Assembly (NCBI GenBank): GCA_023458415.1
Contig: JAEWZO010000015.1
Span: 1 to 64,000, forward strand
Length of the DNA: 64,000 bases
Origin: Bacteroidota bacterium
GTDB lineage: Bacteria; Bacteroidota; Bacteroidia; Flavobacteriales; Weeksellaceae
Reading direction: 5' to 3'
The number at the start of each line of letters is the position of its first letter. Within the stretch, counting starts at the first letter, position 1. The notes under the pieces were generated by a model that saw nothing but the letters and a program-made list of their open reading frames with translations, was not told where the DNA came from and ran no database searches. The position numbers and the translations under genes were made by a program. Below are positions 60,726 to 64,000 of this stretch, one piece after another.

Positions 60726-62231
60726 TTAATACTCAAGTTCAAGTTTTTCTTTGGAGAAGTTTCTTACTTTTTCAATGAGTTCAGGATTGTCGGCCAGTTT
60801 CTGACCGTAACTTGGAATGATTTCCAGAAGTTTATCGCGCCATTCATTCTGCATTTTGTCTGGGAAGCATTTTTCTAAAACATTCAACATTGCAGAAACT
60901 GCTGTTGACGCACCCGGTGACGCACCGAGCAACGACGCTAAAGTACCGCTCTTGTTGACCACAACCTCAGTTCCGAATTCAAGTTTTCCTCCCAGTTCAT
61001 CATCTTTCTTAATGATCTGAACGCGTTGTCCTGCAATTTTCAGTTCCCAGTCTTCCTCTTTGGCATCTTTAATAAATTCGCGGAGATGCGCCATTCTTTG
61101 AGATTTTGTCATGGCAACCTGCTGCACCAGATATTTTGTGAGCGGAATGTTATGCCACCAAGCGCCAAAAAGCGAACGGATATTTTTGAAATTGATGCTT
61201 TCCGGTAAATCCAAATAACTTCCTTCTTTCAAAAATTTCGTTGAAAAGCCCGCAAACGGACCAAAAAGAAGTGCTTTTTTTCCATCAATAACTCGAAGAT
61301 CCAGGTGCGGAACACTCATCGGTGGCGCATCAACGGTGGCTAAAGTGTAGACTTTTGCTTCATGCTGTGCAACCAAATCCTGATTGTGAGAAACCAGCCA
61401 CTGTCCTGAAACAGGAAAACCGCCGTAACCTTCGCTTTCTTCGATGTCCGAACTGTCCAGAAGCGGCAACGAATAACCACCGGCGCCGATAAAAACAAAA
61501 TCTCCAGTAATTTTCTGGGAGTGATTATTCAATCTGTCTTTTACTTCGAGTTGCCAGGTTCCGTCGGAATTTTGGTCCAGATCTTTTGCTTCGTGATACA
61601 GGAAAACTTCAACATCAGAATCTTCCGCTAAAAACCTTCCGATTTTTCTGGTGAATGTTCCGAAGTTCACATCGGTTCCCAGATTCATTCTGGTTGCAGC
61701 CATTTTCTCATTTTCCTTGCGTTTGCTCATCACCAGCGGAATCCATTCGTTCAGTTGTACATGATCGGTGGAAAATTCCATTCCATGGAAAAGAGACGAC
61801 TCCACCATTTTTTGGAACCGTCTTCGAAGAAAATCAACATCTTTTTCACCAAAAACCAAACTCATGTGAGGACAGGTATTGATGAAATCTTTCGGTTGTG
61901 AAATATAATTTTTGTCTATGAGATAAGCCCAAAACTGTTTTGAAACTTCAAACTGTTCAGCAATTTTTTCAGCTTTGGAAATATCTATTGAGCCGTCCGG
62001 TTTTTCGGGAGTATAATTCAGTTCACAAAATGCAGAATGACCGGTTCCTGCATTATTCCACGCTGCAGAGCTTTCTTTGGCGAACCTTCCCAATCTTTCG
62101 AAAATGGCAATTTTCATATTGGGATTGAGCTCAGTAAGAAGCACCGCAAGCGTCGTACTCATAATTCCGCCACCGATCAGAATGGCATCGTAATGAGGTT
62201 TTGGTTTTCTATCTGTTAGAAATTCAGGCAT
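60726..62231 (-). CDS. mqo: Malate:quinone oxidoreductase
   Basis: A 501-residue membrane-associated flavoprotein that oxidises malate to oxaloacetate and passes electrons to the quinone pool, replacing soluble malate dehydrogenase in the TCA cycle. The FAD motif AILIGGGIMSTTLAVLLTEL (about residues 16-35), ESSAAWNNAGTGHSAFCELNYTP (two pieces, about 53-75) and GASPGASTAVSAMLNVLEKCFP near the C-terminus are family hallmarks. It follows gpsA by 12 bases. Confidence 0.96.
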   Translation of the reverse strand: MPEFLTDRKPKPHYDAILIGGGIMSTTLAVLLTELNPNMKIAIFERLGRFAKESSAAWNNAGTGHSAFCELNYTPEKPDGSIDISKAEKIAEQFEVSKQFWAYLIDKNYISQPKDFINTCPHMSLVFGEKDVDFLRRRFQKMVESSLFHGMEFSTDHVQLNEWIPLVMSKRKENEKMAATRMNLGTDVNFGTFTRKIGRFLAEDSDVEVFLYHEAKDLDQNSDGTWQLEVKDRLNNHSQKITGDFVFIGAGGYSLPLLDSSDIEESEGYGGFPVSGQWLVSHNQDLVAQHEAKVYTLATVDAPPMSVPHLDLRVIDGKKALLFGPFAGFSTKFLKEGSYLDLPESINFKNIRSLFGAWWHNIPLTKYLVQQVAMTKSQRMAHLREFIKDAKEEDWELKIAGQRVQIIKKDDELGGKLEFGTEVVVNKSGTLASLLGASPGASTAVSAMLNVLEKCFPDKMQNEWRDKLLEIIPSYGQKLADNPELIEKVRNFSKEKLELEY

Positions 62232-62243
62232 TTAATTCAAACT

Positions 62244-63269
62244 TTAATTTAGTTTCGCAGTAAGTTTCTTGAAAACTTTTTCTGCATTTTTCTCTTCATA
62301 AAGAATACTGTAAATCGCGTTGATCATTGGCGTTTCGATATTCTTTTCTTTCGCTGTGGCATAAATGGAATCGGCGGCGTAATATCCTTCAGCAACCATA
62401 TTCATACTTTGTATGGCGGATTTCACTGTATAACCTTTTCCTATTAAATTGCCCAAATTTCGGTTCCTGGAAAAAAGTGAATACGCGGTTACCAGTAAAT
62501 CGCCCAAGTATGCACTTTCGTTCACATCGCGCGGCGCTTCATAAATCGCTTCAAGGAAAATTTCCATTTCGCGCACTGCATTGCTTACAAACACTGCCGT
62601 GAAGTTATCTCCATAACCTAAACCACTCGCAATACCTGCTCCGATGGCATAAATATTTTTCAGAATTGCACTGTACTCGTTTCCTAAAATATCTTTACTG
62701 GAAGTTACCTTTATGAAATGAGACGAAAAGATATTTTTCAACGTTTCTTCCACCTCATCTTCCACTGTTGCGATGGTGAGATACGAAAGTCGCTCCATCC
62801 CAACTTCTTCAGCGTGACACGGACCTGCAATAACGGCCTGATTGCGGAAACCTATTTTGAATTCGTCGCGAAGATAGTTAGCAACAATATCGTTCACTTT
62901 TGGAACAACACCTTTGATGGCTGAAACGAAAATTTTCCCCTCATAATTTACCGTCATTTTCTCTATCGCATCCGAAAGATAGATAGAAGGCGTTGCCAAC
63001 ACGATAACGTCGCAAGCCTCAACAAGCTCGTTGATATCTGTGGTAATTTTAAGGTGTTTGAGATTGAAACTTACTGATGTAAGATAGGTGGGATTATGGC
63101 CGCGAAGTTCTATAGCGCCTTTTACAAACTCGTTGCGTACACACCAATGAACCAAACTGCAGTTTTCCACCAGCATTTTTACGATCGCTGTGGCAAAACT
63201 TCCGCTTCCTACTACTCCAACAGAAATATTCTGTTTTTCTGAAGCAGACTCAACTTTTTTCTTAGCCAT
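62244..63269 (-). CDS. gpsA: Glycerol-3-phosphate dehydrogenase [NAD(P)+]
   Basis: A 341-residue cytoplasmic enzyme that reduces dihydroxyacetone phosphate to sn-glycerol-3-phosphate for phospholipid synthesis. The NAD motif is SVGVVGSGSFATAIVKML (about residues 16-33), the catalytic lysine lies in YSAILKNIYAIGAGIASGLGYGDN (two pieces, about 200-223), and IKGV and GPCHAEEV motifs are present. It is the first gene of the operon with mqo. Confidence 0.95.
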   Translation of the reverse strand: MAKKKVESASEKQNISVGVVGSGSFATAIVKMLVENCSLVHWCVRNEFVKGAIELRGHNPTYLTSVSFNLKHLKITTDINELVEACDVIVLATPSIYLSDAIEKMTVNYEGKIFVSAIKGVVPKVNDIVANYLRDEFKIGFRNQAVIAGPCHAEEVGMERLSYLTIATVEDEVEETLKNIFSSHFIKVTSSKDILGNEYSAILKNIYAIGAGIASGLGYGDNFTAVFVSNAVREMEIFLEAIYEAPRDVNESAYLGDLLVTAYSLFSRNRNLGNLIGKGYTVKSAIQSMNMVAEGYYAADSIYATAKEKNIETPMINAIYSILYEEKNAEKVFKKLTAKLN

Positions 63270-63287
63270 AATTTAATAGTTAATTAA

Positions 63288-63295
63288 CAAAGATA
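63288..63295 (-). promoter_or_regulatory. Promoter -7 box for the gpsA-mqo operon
   Basis: The minus strand reads TATCTTTG, a TAnnTTTG match 18 bases before the gpsA ATG. Confidence 0.45.
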
Positions 63296-63418
63296 TTAAA
63301 CAGGGATGAATAATAAACTTTTCGATCGGGAAAAAACTTTACATAATTCTTTGCAAAAAATGTATAATTAATAGCGTTAAAATCCGTTAAGGAGAAAAAA
63401 TAAAAACAAATTTTATTA

Positions 63419-63426
63419 TAAATTTG
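63419..63426 (+). promoter_or_regulatory. Promoter -7 box for the M23 peptidase gene
   Basis: TAAATTTG matches TAnnTTTG and lies 45 bases before the ATG at 63472. No -33 motif is obvious. Confidence 0.4.
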
Positions 63427-63471
63427 CACTCGGTTTTTACGAAAACCCCTGATAACTAAATTTTTAGGTGA

Positions 63472-64000
63472 ATGAAAAACTTTCTAAGCAGCAAAAAGAA
63501 CATCAATCTTGTTTTAGGTATTTTTCTTTTTATCGTGTTCGGACAGGCCTTGATTATTGGTAAACTTTACTCAGAAAAAGATTCAAAGAACTACGAGGTA
63601 AACCTTGTAAAAATCAATACCCAAAAAGACAGTATCGATTATCTGAAAATGAAGAACGATCTGGCTTTAGTTGATACTACCGTTCGCGAACTGCACTCTT
63701 TTTTGGCTTCAAAAAATATTGTTGACGGAAAAATTGCTACGCTTTCACAAGACAGCATTTCCAATTCAGTGTATATTGCGAAACAAAGCAACCGATACAG
63801 CCAGTATTTAATGGATTTACAGAATAAACTGCAGCAGGTTCCTTTAGGAATACCAACGGACGGATATATTTCTTCCAACTTTGGAAAAAGAAAAAACCCT
63901 ATCCCACCAAAAACGGTTGTCATGGCTTCTGTTTTACCGGTAAAACCTGCCTTGAAAATTGAATATATTGAAGAAAAAGATAGCGCAGGAAATGTTATAA
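63472..64000 (+). CDS. M23-family metallopeptidase, 3' end cut by window
   Basis: An open frame of 176 codons with no stop before the window edge. It encodes one membrane helix (about residues 12-33), a coiled-coil-like region (about 35-130), and the start of a peptidase M23 domain (PLGIPTDGYISSNFGKRKNPIPP, two pieces, about 131-153), where the first SxFGxR motif of the lysostaphin-like fold is clear. The zinc HxGxD and HxH motifs would lie beyond the edge. Such proteins cut or help cut cell-wall peptide bridges or direct division hydrolases. Confidence 0.75.
   Translation, partial: MKNFLSSKKNINLVLGIFLFIVFGQALIIGKLYSEKDSKNYEVNLVKINTQKDSIDYLKMKNDLALVDTTVRELHSFLASKNIVDGKIATLSQDSISNSVYIAKQSNRYSQYLMDLQNKLQQVPLGIPTDGYISSNFGKRKNPIPPKTVVMASVLPVKPALKIEYIEEKDSAGNVI

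Noticed and set aside
1..64000. CRISPR array, prophage or transposon
   Set aside because: No regularly spaced repeats, no capsid or integrase genes and no transposase frames are visible on either strand.

Overview
The window looks like chromosomal DNA from a member of the Bacteroidota, class Flavobacteriia, most likely the Chryseobacterium/Kaistella group of the Weeksellaceae. The class assignment rests on the complete gldK-gldL-gldM-gldN core of the type IX secretion system, a PorZ-like protein next to recO, a DUF4270 lipoprotein, a Bacteroidota-type TamB, and repeated promoter -7 boxes of the form TAnnTTTG. The genus-level placement is an inference from gene content and AT-rich composition. 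I see no plasmid, phage or transposon backbone and no CRISPR array.

Layout. 1-6.3 kb: small acetyltransferase, sodium:solute symporter, a two-subunit transketolase, a decayed outer-membrane-type gene, two small membrane proteins and an Lrp/AsnC regulator. 6.3-14.6 kb: a 1594-residue TamB protein divergent (4-bp gap) from tsaD-rsmE, then a TrmH-type methyltransferase and a type I asparaginase. 14.7-15.7 kb: tRNA-Ser, about 640 bp of AT-rich DNA without genes, and a LytTR domain lacking its receiver. 15.7-25.9 kb, all on the minus strand: a glycogen-synthase-like protein, DUF4270 lipoprotein, glmS, gldKLMN and an FAD oxidoreductase. 26-30 kb: panC, a Lys-Leu-Lys tRNA cluster, aroK, an S4 RNA-binding protein, an export-signal lipoprotein and an acyltransferase broken at a T8 tract. 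30-35 kb: porZ-recO and a split 5'-nucleotidase. 34.9-42.8 kb, plus strand: dapA, an acetyltransferase, then an AraC-type regulator, a single-domain response regulator, a CHASE3-like/PAS histidine kinase, a bacteriophytochrome and its heme oxygenase, followed by two tiny membrane proteins. 42.8-55 kb, mostly minus: recG, thioredoxin, three peptide transporters, a dipeptidyl peptidase IV and an alpha-glucan phosphorylase homologue. 55-64 kb: nuclease-like protein, DUF3667, DinB-like protein, cysteine dioxygenase, mtaB, an operon gpsA-mqo-(unknown)-DUF1684, and the start of an M23 peptidase cut by the window edge.

How the genes fit together. The most coherent signalling unit is the red-light module at 36.4-42.1 kb: the heme oxygenase would make biliverdin for the phytochrome, and two kinases share one single-domain response regulator beside an AraC-type transcription factor. 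A peptide-feeding unit (secreted dipeptidyl peptidase plus three POT symporters) fits a proteolytic lifestyle. The gld and porZ genes serve protein secretion and surface attachment. Two glycogen-enzyme homologues lack the residues their families normally use for catalysis, and both deserve attention. Two genes carry single-base frameshifts.
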